Assembly: GCA_937886445.1 (NCBI GenBank)
Contig: CALGBY010000017.1
Location: 1-23,677, forward strand
DNA length: 23,677 nt
Direction: 5' to 3'
Source: an uncultured Clostridia bacterium
GTDB lineage: Bacteria > Bacillota > Clostridia > Christensenellales > Aristaeellaceae
The notes below the pieces were generated by a model that was not told where the DNA came from, did not search any database, and was given only the letters and a program-made list of their open reading frames with translations. Shown piece after piece: positions 1-7,379 of the stretch; within the stretch, counting starts at the first letter, position 1; each line of letters opens with the position of its first letter. A program made the position numbers and the translations under genes.

Positions 1-6
1 TAATAG

Positions 7-45
7 AAAAAGAAGTGCTTCTCCTGATGAAAAGCGCTCCTTTTT
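7..45 (-). terminator. Rho-independent terminator closing the rluB-rlmD operon
   Basis: Read on the minus strand, an A-run and GGAGC lead into GCTTTTC, a short ATCAG loop, GAGAAGC, and a closing arm that ends in TTCTTTTT. Allowing one C/A mismatch and two G-T pairs, the stem is about 17 bp and finishes in a U-run. Because the stem is flanked by A and T runs it could also stop transcription entering from the left. It starts about 35 bases after the rlmD stop codon. Confidence 0.65.
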
Positions 46-80
46 CAGTGTCCTTTGATACCAAGGGGTTTTGGCCCTCT

Positions 81-1430
81 TTACTTGTTGATCTTTGACA
101 TCAATGTTATTGTCTCAACATGCTCCGTATAGGGAAACATATCCACCGGCTGTACCTTTTCAAGGTGGTAGCCCAGCGAACAGAGAAGTTTGACATCTCT
201 GGCCTGGGAGTGCACATCGCAGCTGACATACACCACGCGGGAGGGAGCGCATTCGGCAATGGCACGAAGCACGCTTTCCTCCGCGCCCTTGCGGGGAGGA
301 TCCATCATGATGATATCGGGCTTCAGGCCTTCGCTTACCAGACGGGGAAGCAGCTCCTCCGCGGCCGCGGCATGGAAGGTGACATTGGATATGCCGTTAT
401 TGCGGGCGTTCATTTTCGCGTCCTCGATGGCGGGAGGCACGATCTCGATGCCGGTCACATGCTTCGCGTGCTTTGCCATGCTGAGGGTGATGGTGCCGGC
501 GCCGCAGTACAGATCCACCGCTTCCTCGTTTCCGGTAAGCCCGGCAAAGGAAAGGGCGGCGGCATACAGCTTTTCGGTCTGGACGGGATTGATCTGGAAA
601 AAGGAGAGAGGATTCAGATCGAAGCTCAGGCCGCACAGTGTGTCGCGCAGGCGCTTTTCGCCCCACAGTACGCGGCAGGTGTCGCCCAGGATCACATTGT
701 CCCTTCTGCGGTTCAGGTTGAGCTGTACGGATACCAGTCCCTTCACCCCCGCCCTGAGCATGGCGGTCAGCTCCGCCGTGTGCGGGAACTCGCCCGCGGA
801 AATGATGACGGCCATCACCTCGCCCGCGCGGGATACGCGCGCCATCACATGGCGGATCAGCCCCTTGCCGGTCTGCTCATCATAGGGCGCGATGCTGAAT
901 TTTTTCATCCATGCCAGTGTGACCTGCACAGCATCATTGCCGCTCTGCATGGATACAAGACAATGGCTGACAGGCGTTACCCGGTGGCTGCGGGGAGCAA
1001 AATACCCGGCAACGGGCGCGCCCGGCGTGCCGCCCACAGGCATGGAGATCTTGTTGCGGTAATGGTATGGCTCCTGCATGCCGATCACGGGCGGAACGGC
1101 GATCGGGATCATCGCGATATGGGCATAGGCATCCTCCACCACGCGCCTTTTCATTTCAAGCGTTGCCTCATAGCTCATGTGCCGGCAGGTGCAGCTGCCG
1201 CACAGCCGGTAACAGGGGCAGTCCGGCTCGCGCCTGTCGGGGGAGGCGGTGAGGATCTCCGTGGTCTTCGCGAAGGCACAGTTCTTCTGCGTTTTCAGAA
1301 TCAATGCCTTTACCCTTTCGCCCGGCAGCGCGTTTTCACAGAAAACAGCCATGCCTTCATGCACGGCAAAGCCGCTTGCCCCGGCAAAGCGCAGGATATC
1401 CAGCTCGACGGTATCGTTTTTGCGGATCAC
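81..1430 (-). CDS. rlmD: 23S rRNA (uracil-5-)-methyltransferase, RlmD/RlmCD type (TrmA family)
   Basis: Transfers a methyl group from SAM to C5 of a uridine in 23S rRNA, in the cytoplasm. Of the 449 residues, about 1-60 form a TRAM-like RNA-binding domain. A 4Fe-4S set follows, C71, C77, C80 and C157, in the C-x5-C-x2-C spacing of RumA-type enzymes. The C-terminal half is a Rossmann methyltransferase with DLYCGAGT at 306-313 (SAM site), DPPRKG at 377-382, the catalytic Cys in SCD at 404, and the general-base Glu in HVE at 439. The start is GTG, overlapping the previous gene's stop as GTGA, so translation is probably coupled. The Shine-Dalgarno site is weak, which fits coupling. In Firmicutes one enzyme of this family (RlmCD) may do both U747 and U1939; the sequence cannot say which sites this one modifies. 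Confidence 0.93.
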   Translation of the reverse strand: MIRKNDTVELDILRFAGASGFAVHEGMAVFCENALPGERVKALILKTQKNCAFAKTTEILTASPDRREPDCPCYRLCGSCTCRHMSYEATLEMKRRVVEDAYAHIAMIPIAVPPVIGMQEPYHYRNKISMPVGGTPGAPVAGYFAPRSHRVTPVSHCLVSMQSGNDAVQVTLAWMKKFSIAPYDEQTGKGLIRHVMARVSRAGEVMAVIISAGEFPHTAELTAMLRAGVKGLVSVQLNLNRRRDNVILGDTCRVLWGEKRLRDTLCGLSFDLNPLSFFQINPVQTEKLYAAALSFAGLTGNEEAVDLYCGAGTITLSMAKHAKHVTGIEIVPPAIEDAKMNARNNGISNVTFHAAAAEELLPRLVSEGLKPDIIMMDPPRKGAEESVLRAIAECAPSRVVYVSCDVHSQARDVKLLCSLGYHLEKVQPVDMFPYTEHVETITLMSKINK

Positions 1431-2662
1431 TTTATTTTTCTCGCTTCCATATAGTAACGTTTTTCGTTGGCTTCTCCCATGGAAAAGGTTTTGCGGGGCA
1501 GGGGGCCGTCTCTGCTCACGGAGGGGAACAGCTGCTGCTTGGGCATGGCCGAAAGCAGGATGCCGCAGGCGTTTTCCTGCCTTTTCACTGTTTCACGCAC
1601 CGCGTTTTCGCCGTGGATATAATCCAGCTTCGCCCCGGCTCTGTCCAGCAGCAGCTGAACGGTGCCCACCGGCAGCGTGTGCAGCGGGCGGCGGAAAACG
1701 TAGCGTTCATCCGCGCCTTCACCGCAGAGCGTAAGATCGGCCGTGTCCGCGTCCGTCACCCTTTCGGGCAGCGCCTCGCTGAGCATGCGGAGCACTTCAT
1801 TTTTGCCCGCGCCGAATACCACGCGGTGGATCGGCTCAAATACCAGCGCGTCATCCCAGATATTGGTGATCTCCGCCGAAGCGAACCGGGCGGGATGGTT
1901 TTGCTGCTCCTCTTTGGTCAGCCCGGCCTTGATCTTTTCCCAGTGGGCCTTCGCGGTGGCCAGCGAATGGTTGCCGTCGCCCACCGCGAGCAGGATGCCG
2001 TTTTCAGGCAGCTTTTCCTTCAGCGCGCGGAAGGCCGCGGAAAGCTCCGCGAGGCTTTCTTCGTCCTCAACGGCCCGCCCGGTGATGTGGCCGCCGTTCA
2101 GCATGAGCTGTTGGCTGTACAAAAGGCGCAGGCTGTCCTTTTTGGCCTTGAGCGGCCCCATAACGGTGTCCCCGGGGTCATCGATCAGGATCAGTATATG
2201 CGAAAGCTCAAGCGGAGCTCCCTCTCTCACCTTCAGGCGGGGAGGAATGCGCTCCGTGACTGTGCCCTCCGTGGGGCGGATGAGGGGGAAGGTGTTCTTT
2301 TCATAGCTGTATGCTTCAAGATCCAGCGTGAGCATCAGGCCCGTTCTGGTCTTGCCGGAAACCGTTCTTTCACACAGCACGGCGCCGTTTACCCGCTCTG
2401 AAAGCGTACCGTCCGAAAGATATTTTTCCATCTCGGCGCGTATCACCGGGATCCTGCTGTCGCTTTCATCAAGATATGCCTCAGGCAGGATCAGCTTCAG
2501 GGAAGAGGGCTGCTCTCCCACGGTCTCATACGCCTGCTGCCATACCTCTTTTTCCGCTGTGTATTGATCGCAGGCTACAACAGGCCACACCGCGCTGTTT
2601 TTTTCATCGGGCAGCCAAAACGCGCCCGTTTTTACGGGCAGTCCATCAAAATGATCTTTCAT
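1427..2662 (-). CDS. DUF1015 family protein
   Basis: 411 residues, the usual length for the DUF1015 family of Firmicutes. Typical conserved stretches are the N-terminal VACDQYTAE at about 29-37, VGDGNHSLATAKAHW at 227-241, and the C-terminal LPRKTFSMGEANEKRYYMEARKI region at 388-410. The protein is soluble, with no signal peptide or membrane segment. From memory, this family has been linked distantly to the ParB/SerK kinase-like fold. I do not assign an activity. The ATG start has a GAGGAAG Shine-Dalgarno site and lies 20 bases after mnmM. The 3' end overlaps rlmD by 4 bases. The position inside an RNA-modification operon is suggestive but does not prove a role in RNA metabolism. Confidence 0.88.
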   Translation of the reverse strand: MKDHFDGLPVKTGAFWLPDEKNSAVWPVVACDQYTAEKEVWQQAYETVGEQPSSLKLILPEAYLDESDSRIPVIRAEMEKYLSDGTLSERVNGAVLCERTVSGKTRTGLMLTLDLEAYSYEKNTFPLIRPTEGTVTERIPPRLKVREGAPLELSHILILIDDPGDTVMGPLKAKKDSLRLLYSQQLMLNGGHITGRAVEDEESLAELSAAFRALKEKLPENGILLAVGDGNHSLATAKAHWEKIKAGLTKEEQQNHPARFASAEITNIWDDALVFEPIHRVVFGAGKNEVLRMLSEALPERVTDADTADLTLCGEGADERYVFRRPLHTLPVGTVQLLLDRAGAKLDYIHGENAVRETVKRQENACGILLSAMPKQQLFPSVSRDGPLPRKTFSMGEANEKRYYMEARKIK

Positions 2663-2682
2663 ACGGCTTCCTCACTTTCTCT

Positions 2683-3252
2683 CTATTGCTTCTGTATCTG
2701 AAAGCACACGGGAGAACCCGGGCCCGCGTTGATGAAGTTTTGCTCCAGCACATTGTATTCCTGCGGGCGAAGCCCGGAAAGGAAGCGGCGGATCTCCGTC
2801 AGTTCCTCCGTTCCGGCCTCGTGACCGGGGTATACGCACACGATGCACACGCCGTATCGCTCAAGCAGGCCCAGCGCGGAAATGACCGCCTGCCTTGTGG
2901 TGGGCCAGTGCGTGGTCACGCTTTTATCGCCGCCGGGCAGCCAGCCCAGGTTGAACACCGCGGCGCGCACCGCTTCGGATACATATTCCGCCATGTGCTC
3001 GTGACCGGTCAGGTGCAGGGACGCCCTTTGCAGCATGCCGTTTTCCCGGAGCAGCTTTTTCGTGCTCTCCACGGCCTGCTCCTGAATGTCGAAGGCGTCT
3101 ACATGGCCGGTCTCGCCGCAGAGCAGGCACAGCTTCAGCGTATCGTGGCCGTTGCCCATCGTGGCGTCGATCACCCTGTCGCCTTCCCGTACGATCTTTT
3201 CAAGCGCCTCCGCGCACAGAAAACGCGCGCTGCGCAGCATGAATTCCGTCAC
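2683..3252 (-). CDS. mnmM: Class I SAM-dependent methyltransferase, YtqB/MnmM family
   Basis: The product (189 aa) closely resembles Bacillus YtqB throughout. It carries the SAM-binding DATMGNGHDT motif near residues 29-38, a DIQE segment near 61-64, and the family-specific FNLGWLPGGDKSVTT stretch. YtqB has been reported as MnmM, which methylates 5-aminomethyl-2-thiouridine at tRNA position 34. Older databases call the family a putative rRNA methylase. I chose the GTG at 3252 because it overlaps the rluB stop as GTGA and has AAGGTGA just upstream. An ATG at 3240 (185 aa) would also fit the length of the family. The open frame runs further upstream, but that part overlaps rluB and is unlikely to be translated. 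Co-transcription with rluB and rlmD agrees with an RNA-modification role. Confidence 0.85.
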   Translation of the reverse strand: MTEFMLRSARFLCAEALEKIVREGDRVIDATMGNGHDTLKLCLLCGETGHVDAFDIQEQAVESTKKLLRENGMLQRASLHLTGHEHMAEYVSEAVRAAVFNLGWLPGGDKSVTTHWPTTRQAVISALGLLERYGVCIVCVYPGHEAGTEELTEIRRFLSGLRPQEYNVLEQNFINAGPGSPVCFQIQKQ

Positions 3253-4106
3253 AGCGTCACCTTCAGCTTCCTGATCTCGGCATCGGTCAGCTCGCGCCAT
3301 TCGCCGCGGCGCAGATCGCCCAGCTGAAGCGGGCCGAAGGAAACGCGTCTGAGCTGCAGCACCTTGTGCTCCGTGGCTTCAAACATGCGCCTTACCTGAC
3401 GGTTGCGTCCTTCGTGGATGGTGACCAGCACGCTGGTGGCAAAGGTCTCCTTTTTTACGATGCGCACCTTGGCAGGGCTGGTCTTGTGGTCGTCCAGCAG
3501 GATGCCCGAGCGCAGCTTCTGTACATCCTCGGCTGTCACCTCTCCCGTGACCCGCGCCAGATAGGATTTATCCACCTCATTGCTGGGGTGCAGCATACGC
3601 TCCATCAGATCGCCGTCATTGGTGAGCAGAAGCAGGCCTTCGCTGTCATAGTCCAGCCTGCCTACGGGGAACAGGCGCACCGGATAATCACGAAAATGAT
3701 CCAGCACGCATACGCGGCCTTCGGGATCGTTTACCGTGGTCACCTCTCCGGCCGGCTTGTGGTATACGATGTATTTTTTCACGCTTTCGGGGCGCATGAT
3801 ACGGCCTTCAAGGCGTACCTCATCCCGCGCGGATACCTGTACGCCCATTTCGGTAACGGTTATGCCGTTCACCTGTACCTTGCCCTGGCGGATCAGCTCC
3901 TCCGCGTGGCGGCGGCTGGCGGCGCCGCACTGCGCGAGGTACTTGTGCAGGCGCATCGTTTCACCTGCCTCACTGCCTGCCGCACGGGCGGAGGGGGCGG
4001 TGCTCTGCGGGAACGCGGCGGGCTTTTCCGCGCGCCCGGTGCGCTTCTTTTCAGGCACCTGCCATTTGGAAAGCATGTCGGAACTGTCAAAATCGCTTCT
4101 GTTCAT
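3249..4106 (-). CDS. rluB: Ribosomal large-subunit pseudouridine synthase, RluB/RsuA family
   Basis: Converts a uridine in rRNA to pseudouridine. The core starts at MRLHKYLAQ with an S4 RNA-binding domain of about 47 residues. The RsuA/RluB catalytic domain follows, with YHKPAGEVTT and the active-site GRLDYDSEGLLLLTNDG motif, whose first Asp is the catalytic one. The full frame is 285 aa and includes a 50-residue N-terminal extension rich in Lys, Arg, Ala and Pro, probably disordered. An internal ATG at 3956 has AGGTGA six bases upstream and would give a 235-aa protein of ordinary family size. The outer ATG has only AAAAGG touching it. I keep the longer start because the predicted promoter gives it a normal leader of about 50 bases and its codons are GC-rich like coding DNA. 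It is the first gene of the operon. Confidence 0.88.
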   Translation of the reverse strand: MNRSDFDSSDMLSKWQVPEKKRTGRAEKPAAFPQSTAPSARAAGSEAGETMRLHKYLAQCGAASRRHAEELIRQGKVQVNGITVTEMGVQVSARDEVRLEGRIMRPESVKKYIVYHKPAGEVTTVNDPEGRVCVLDHFRDYPVRLFPVGRLDYDSEGLLLLTNDGDLMERMLHPSNEVDKSYLARVTGEVTAEDVQKLRSGILLDDHKTSPAKVRIVKKETFATSVLVTIHEGRNRQVRRMFEATEHKVLQLRRVSFGPLQLGDLRRGEWRELTDAEIRKLKVTL

Positions 4107-4161
4107 CCTTTTATACCGTCATTTCTTCATACTGGAAACATGCATATATATTTCCTATTCT

Positions 4162-4190
4162 ATTATAACGGATTTCAGAACGGATGAAAA
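4162..4190 (-). promoter_or_regulatory. Promoter of the rluB-mnmM-DUF1015-rlmD operon
   Basis: Minus-strand TATAAT at 4162-4167, then a 17-base spacer and TTTTCA at 4185-4190 (4 of 6 to the -35 consensus). Transcription would begin near 4155, about 50 bases before the outer rluB start codon. The same TTTTCA-17-TATAAT arrangement precedes the second MATE gene. Confidence 0.6.
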
Positions 4191-4266
4191 GAACAAAAGC
4201 GGGTTTTCGGCAGATATTATTTCCTTTGTTTATAAAAAGTTTACACTGCCGACGCGCGTTTTGTCT

Positions 4267-4295
4267 TTTCACGGGCGGGGGAGATGTGTTATAAT
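4267..4295 (+). promoter_or_regulatory. Extended -10 promoter of the vanW-vanW-recO operon
   Basis: Perfect TATAAT at 4290-4295 preceded by TGT (extended -10), with only a weak -35, TTTCAC at 4267-4272. The short leader contains the inverted repeat CGGTA-AG-TACCG at 4311-4322 and a strong GGAGGAGA Shine-Dalgarno site before the ATG at 4340. Confidence 0.65.
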
Positions 4296-4339
4296 ACGCT
4301 GTACCTTTTTCGGTAAGTACCGTTTTGCGGAGGAGATAA

Positions 4340-5362
4340 ATGAAACATTCCGGATTGAAAACTGTGTGCGCGCTGCTTTGCGCCCTGATGATCCTTTCCC
4401 TGCTGCCGGCCGCGGGAAGCGCCGCCGGGGATAAAAAGGTGCTGTATAACGGCAGGATCTCTCCGCGCTACGGCAACAGCTACACCGTGGTGTATGAGGA
4501 AATGGATTCGGAAAGCAAGCAGCTTGCCCGCTATTTCAAAAACAAGGCTGTTAAGATCACGGGCGTATATCCCTACTGGCTGGAGATCGAGTACGGAGAC
4601 GGCTATGCCTATGTGGTGCGCAACCGCGTGGACGCGTCAGACCCGATCGATATGGTGAATACGCCGTACTGCGGTGTGGAAAAATATGATTTTTACACGG
4701 ATATCAGCCGCATCACGCCGGTGATGAGCGCCCCGGATGATTACAGCGATGTGCTGGCCCTGCTCACGCCGGGCGCCAGGATCGCGATCATCGGCTTTGA
4801 GGAGGGCTATGCCAAGCTGATCTACAAACGCCAGTACTGCTATATCAACACGAATTTCCTTTCCGAGGTGCTGCCGGTGGCCCGCACGGTGGATCAGGCG
4901 GATGATGTGATCCCGCTCGCGGCGTTCACATCCTTTGCCACCGAAAGCGAGAACCGCAATATCAACCTTGCGATGTGCGGCGTGTACATGGCCCAGACAC
5001 CCATGCGCCCCGGCGAAAGATGGAATTTCAACAACATCACCGGCCCCTTCACGCTGCGGCGCGGCTATCTCGAGGCCGGTATCCTTGCGGATGACGAGGC
5101 CACCACCGGCATGGGCGGCGGCAGCTGCCAGGTGAGCGGCACATTGTACAACGCGGTGCTGCAGCTGCCGGGCATCTTTATCAACCATCGCCGTGCGCAC
5201 GGCAATAACGGAGCGAAATACCTGCCCTACGGCATGGACGCCGCCTCCGCCACCACGGAGCAGAACCTGATCCTGACCAATATGTACGATTTTCCCGTGC
5301 GTATCGAAACCTCTGTACACGATACCTGCATTACCATCCTGCTTTATAAGGACGCGAATTAA
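4340..5362 (+). CDS. Secreted VanW family protein with SH3-like N-terminal region (copy 1)
   Basis: 340 residues. A Sec signal peptide spans about 1-29 with a likely cut after GSA. Two SH3b-like beta-rich repeats are inferred at about 35-100 and 116-176, the second ending in LIYKRQYCYINTNFL. The VanW domain covers about 195-336, with MRPGERWNFNNITGP at 222-236 and the hallmark MGGGSCQVSGTLYNAVLQLPG region around Cys263, then YGMDA. VanW is named from vancomycin-resistance clusters but its biochemical role is unknown. There is no lipobox, so the protein is exported rather than lipid-anchored. SH3b modules commonly bind cell wall, which suggests a wall location (inference). It is first in an operon with a full-length paralogue and recO. 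Many VanW proteins carry a peptidoglycan-binding type 4 domain instead of SH3 repeats. Confidence 0.9.
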   Translation: MKHSGLKTVCALLCALMILSLLPAAGSAAGDKKVLYNGRISPRYGNSYTVVYEEMDSESKQLARYFKNKAVKITGVYPYWLEIEYGDGYAYVVRNRVDASDPIDMVNTPYCGVEKYDFYTDISRITPVMSAPDDYSDVLALLTPGARIAIIGFEEGYAKLIYKRQYCYINTNFLSEVLPVARTVDQADDVIPLAAFTSFATESENRNINLAMCGVYMAQTPMRPGERWNFNNITGPFTLRRGYLEAGILADDEATTGMGGGSCQVSGTLYNAVLQLPGIFINHRRAHGNNGAKYLPYGMDAASATTEQNLILTNMYDFPVRIETSVHDTCITILLYKDAN

Positions 5363-5365
5363 TCG

Positions 5366-6409
5366 ATGAAAACGGCTTTTGCTTCCGCGGGGCGGACGGG
5401 AGTATGTGTGCTGGCACTGCTTCTCGCGGCAGTGCTTTTTTTGCCGTGCCAAATGGTGCTCGCGGAAGAGGAAGAGGAGAAGAGCCTGTATACGGCCCGC
5501 TCCTATCAGTCCTTCTATATCCGGGAGGAAAAGGATATGGACAGCCGCCGCCTTGTGAAGGTGCCCAAGGGGAAAAGGATACCGCTGTATTCCTTTGACC
5601 CCGCGTGGGCGGAGGTGGAATATGACGGCGTGCGCGGATATATCCTGAGAGACTATGTGGATGATGTAAAGCCCCGCGACAAGGCGGTCACATCGCCCTA
5701 CGGCGTGCTGATCTATCAGTATGTGGCGCAAATCAGCGGCGACGCGGAGGTGAGGAGCGAACGGGACGGCGGAGAGGTGCTCTATACGCTGCATGACGGT
5801 ACGCTGGTGGCCCTTATCGGCTTTGAAGAAGGCTGGGGCAAGCTGATATGCAAGCGTCAGTACGCCTATATCAACAGCAACTGCCTTGACCATGTGCAGA
5901 TGGTGGACAGAAACCTTGACGCGCCCCGCACGGATGTGCCGATCGCGGCGTATGTTTCCTTTTACGGCATACAGGAAACGGAAAGCAATATCGGCAGAAT
6001 GAAAAACATCGGCGTGGCCTGCGATAAAATGAATGTGATGCGCTTCCCCAAGGGCGCAAATATGGATTTCAACAGGGATGTGGGGCCCTATACAAGGGGA
6101 AACGGCTATTTTCCCGCGCCCATCCTTACCGATGGTAAAACCGCGATGGGCTATGGCGGCGGCACCTGTCAGGTGAGCAGTACGCTGTATAATACGCTGC
6201 TGCAATTGCCGGGTGTGCAGATCCTGAGGCGCAGGCCTCACGGCGCCGCCGGGGCCGCCTATCTGCCGCACGGAATGGACGCGGCAGTCGGAAACAAAAG
6301 CATCAATTTTGTTTTCCGCAACGATTATGAATACCCCATCAGGATCGACGCCCATTGCTCCGACGGAGCGCTGTACATTTCGGTGTACCGCGCCGAGGAA
6401 GGCAGGTGA
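5366..6409 (+). CDS. Secreted VanW family protein with SH3-like N-terminal region (copy 2)
   Basis: 347 residues, colinear with the gene just upstream and clearly a paralogue. Shared stretches include ALIGFEEGWGKLICKRQYAYIN (IGFEEGYAKLIYKRQYCYIN in copy 1) and YGGGTCQVSSTLYNTLLQLPG around Cys268. The signal peptide covers about 1-33, ending VLA before an acidic Glu run. SH3-like repeats occupy about 40-176 and VanW about 194-343. The ATG lies 3 bases after the stop of copy 1, with AAGGA about 11 bases upstream, so the two are co-translated or at least co-transcribed. The copies differ widely outside the motifs, so the duplication is old and they may have separate roles. VanW function is unknown. 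Confidence 0.9.
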   Translation: MKTAFASAGRTGVCVLALLLAAVLFLPCQMVLAEEEEEKSLYTARSYQSFYIREEKDMDSRRLVKVPKGKRIPLYSFDPAWAEVEYDGVRGYILRDYVDDVKPRDKAVTSPYGVLIYQYVAQISGDAEVRSERDGGEVLYTLHDGTLVALIGFEEGWGKLICKRQYAYINSNCLDHVQMVDRNLDAPRTDVPIAAYVSFYGIQETESNIGRMKNIGVACDKMNVMRFPKGANMDFNRDVGPYTRGNGYFPAPILTDGKTAMGYGGGTCQVSSTLYNTLLQLPGVQILRRRPHGAAGAAYLPHGMDAAVGNKSINFVFRNDYEYPIRIDAHCSDGALYISVYRAEEGR

Positions 6410-6415
6410 GGAAGC

Positions 6416-7120
6416 GTGGCTTCGCGTACCGTACAGGCGATCGTTCTTCGCAGGGCGGACCTGCGGGAGAACGACCGGATGCTTACGCTGCTCACGCCGC
6501 GCGGCAGAGAGGAAGCGCTGTGCCGCGGCTGCAAGCGCCCCTCCTCGCCCTTGCTTTCCGCTTCAGAATGCTTTGTGATGGGGGAATATGTGCTTTACAC
6601 CGGCAAGGGGATCAGCACCGTTACCTCCTGCCAGATCACCGAAAGCTTTTACCCGCTGCGTGAAAACTGGGACAGGCTGCGTGCCGCGTCCTGCATGCTG
6701 TCGCTGTGTGAAACTGCCGCTCAGCCCGCGCAGGATACAAAGGACCTGTTCACGCTGCTCGCGCGTTCGCTGTTCCGTCTGGCGTATAAGCAGGAAATGG
6801 GCACCGATACGGTGATGGCGGGCTTTCTTCTGCATTTTGCCGTGCTGAACGGCTACAGGCCGCAGCTTTCCGTGTGCGCCCGGTGCGGGCAGCCGGCAGA
6901 ACACGCGCGGCTGTTTGACACGGAGGACGGCGGTGTGCTCTGCGAGGCGTGCGCGCGCTTTCCCGTATCGGCCTTTCCGCTGCATGAGGGCCAGCTGGAA
7001 TGGATGACGGGTGTGATGAAGGCCGGCATCGAGCGCTATCCGGACGCCGAAAAGGATCCTCCGGCTGATCTGCTCATCCGCTACCTCAGCGCGAAAATGG
7101 AAAAGAAAATCATATACTGA
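6416..7120 (+). CDS. recO: DNA repair protein RecO
   Basis: RecO loads RecA onto SSB-coated single-stranded DNA with RecR (RecF pathway) and anneals complementary strands. The product (234 aa) has the N-terminal OB fold at about 1-80, beginning TVQAIVLRRADLRENDRML, followed by the helical domain. A four-Cys zinc knuckle, C154-x2-C157 and C176-x2-C179, is present as in many Gram-positive and Deinococcus RecO proteins. The start is GTG, six bases after the second vanW gene, with an AGGTGAGGAAG ribosome site. Length is normal. Firmicute recO genes are often beside era or glyS; here it closes an operon of two exported VanW proteins. Confidence 0.93.
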   Translation: MASRTVQAIVLRRADLRENDRMLTLLTPRGREEALCRGCKRPSSPLLSASECFVMGEYVLYTGKGISTVTSCQITESFYPLRENWDRLRAASCMLSLCETAAQPAQDTKDLFTLLARSLFRLAYKQEMGTDTVMAGFLLHFAVLNGYRPQLSVCARCGQPAEHARLFDTEDGGVLCEACARFPVSAFPLHEGQLEWMTGVMKAGIERYPDAEKDPPADLLIRYLSAKMEKKIIY

Positions 7121-7128
7121 TATCACGG

Positions 7129-7153
7129 CGGGCCGGAGCATGGCCCGTTTTTT
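7129..7153 (+). terminator. Rho-independent terminator after recO
   Basis: CGGGCC, a 7-base loop, GGCCCG, then six T residues. It starts 9 bases after the recO stop codon. Confidence 0.85.
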
Positions 7154-7320
7154 GTATGCTGGCGCGTACGGACATGGGGAAGCGCGGTTTTTTTCCGGGG
7201 GATCATTACCGCGCGAACGAGGTTTCGCACGATTGTTTGTGAACTGTGCGGTGCTGCCCTCCGAATCGTATTTTTCGCTAAAAAAACAGTATATTTCATT
7301 ATTGTTCCTTTCCATCGCCC

Positions 7321-7346
7321 CATTCCGGCCCGGAATGTGCTATACT
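7321..7346 (+). promoter_or_regulatory. Extended -10 promoter with palindromic operator candidate, first MATE gene
   Basis: TATACT at 7341-7346 is preceded by TGC, giving an extended -10, and no good -35 is present. Just upstream lies a perfect inverted repeat, CATTCCGG-C-CCGGAATG, at 7321-7337. It occupies the -35/spacer region, where a repressor or MerR-type activator would bind. The leader then runs to a GGAGGAAAC ribosome site before the ATG at 7380. Confidence 0.55.
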
Positions 7347-7379
7347 GCCGGCGTATCATATCTGTGAGACGGAGGAAAC

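Noticed and set aside
120..1454. 444-codon plus-strand frame opposite rlmD
   Set aside because: RlmD has intact catalytic and iron-sulfur motifs on the other strand. This frame has no domain pattern.
4637..6355. 572-codon open frame on the minus strand across both vanW genes
   Set aside because: It is antisense to two well-supported VanW genes. Its product is His-, Ala- and Gly-rich with no recognisable domain, and it spans two genes because the paralogues share codon bias in a GC-rich genome. No ribosome site supports it.
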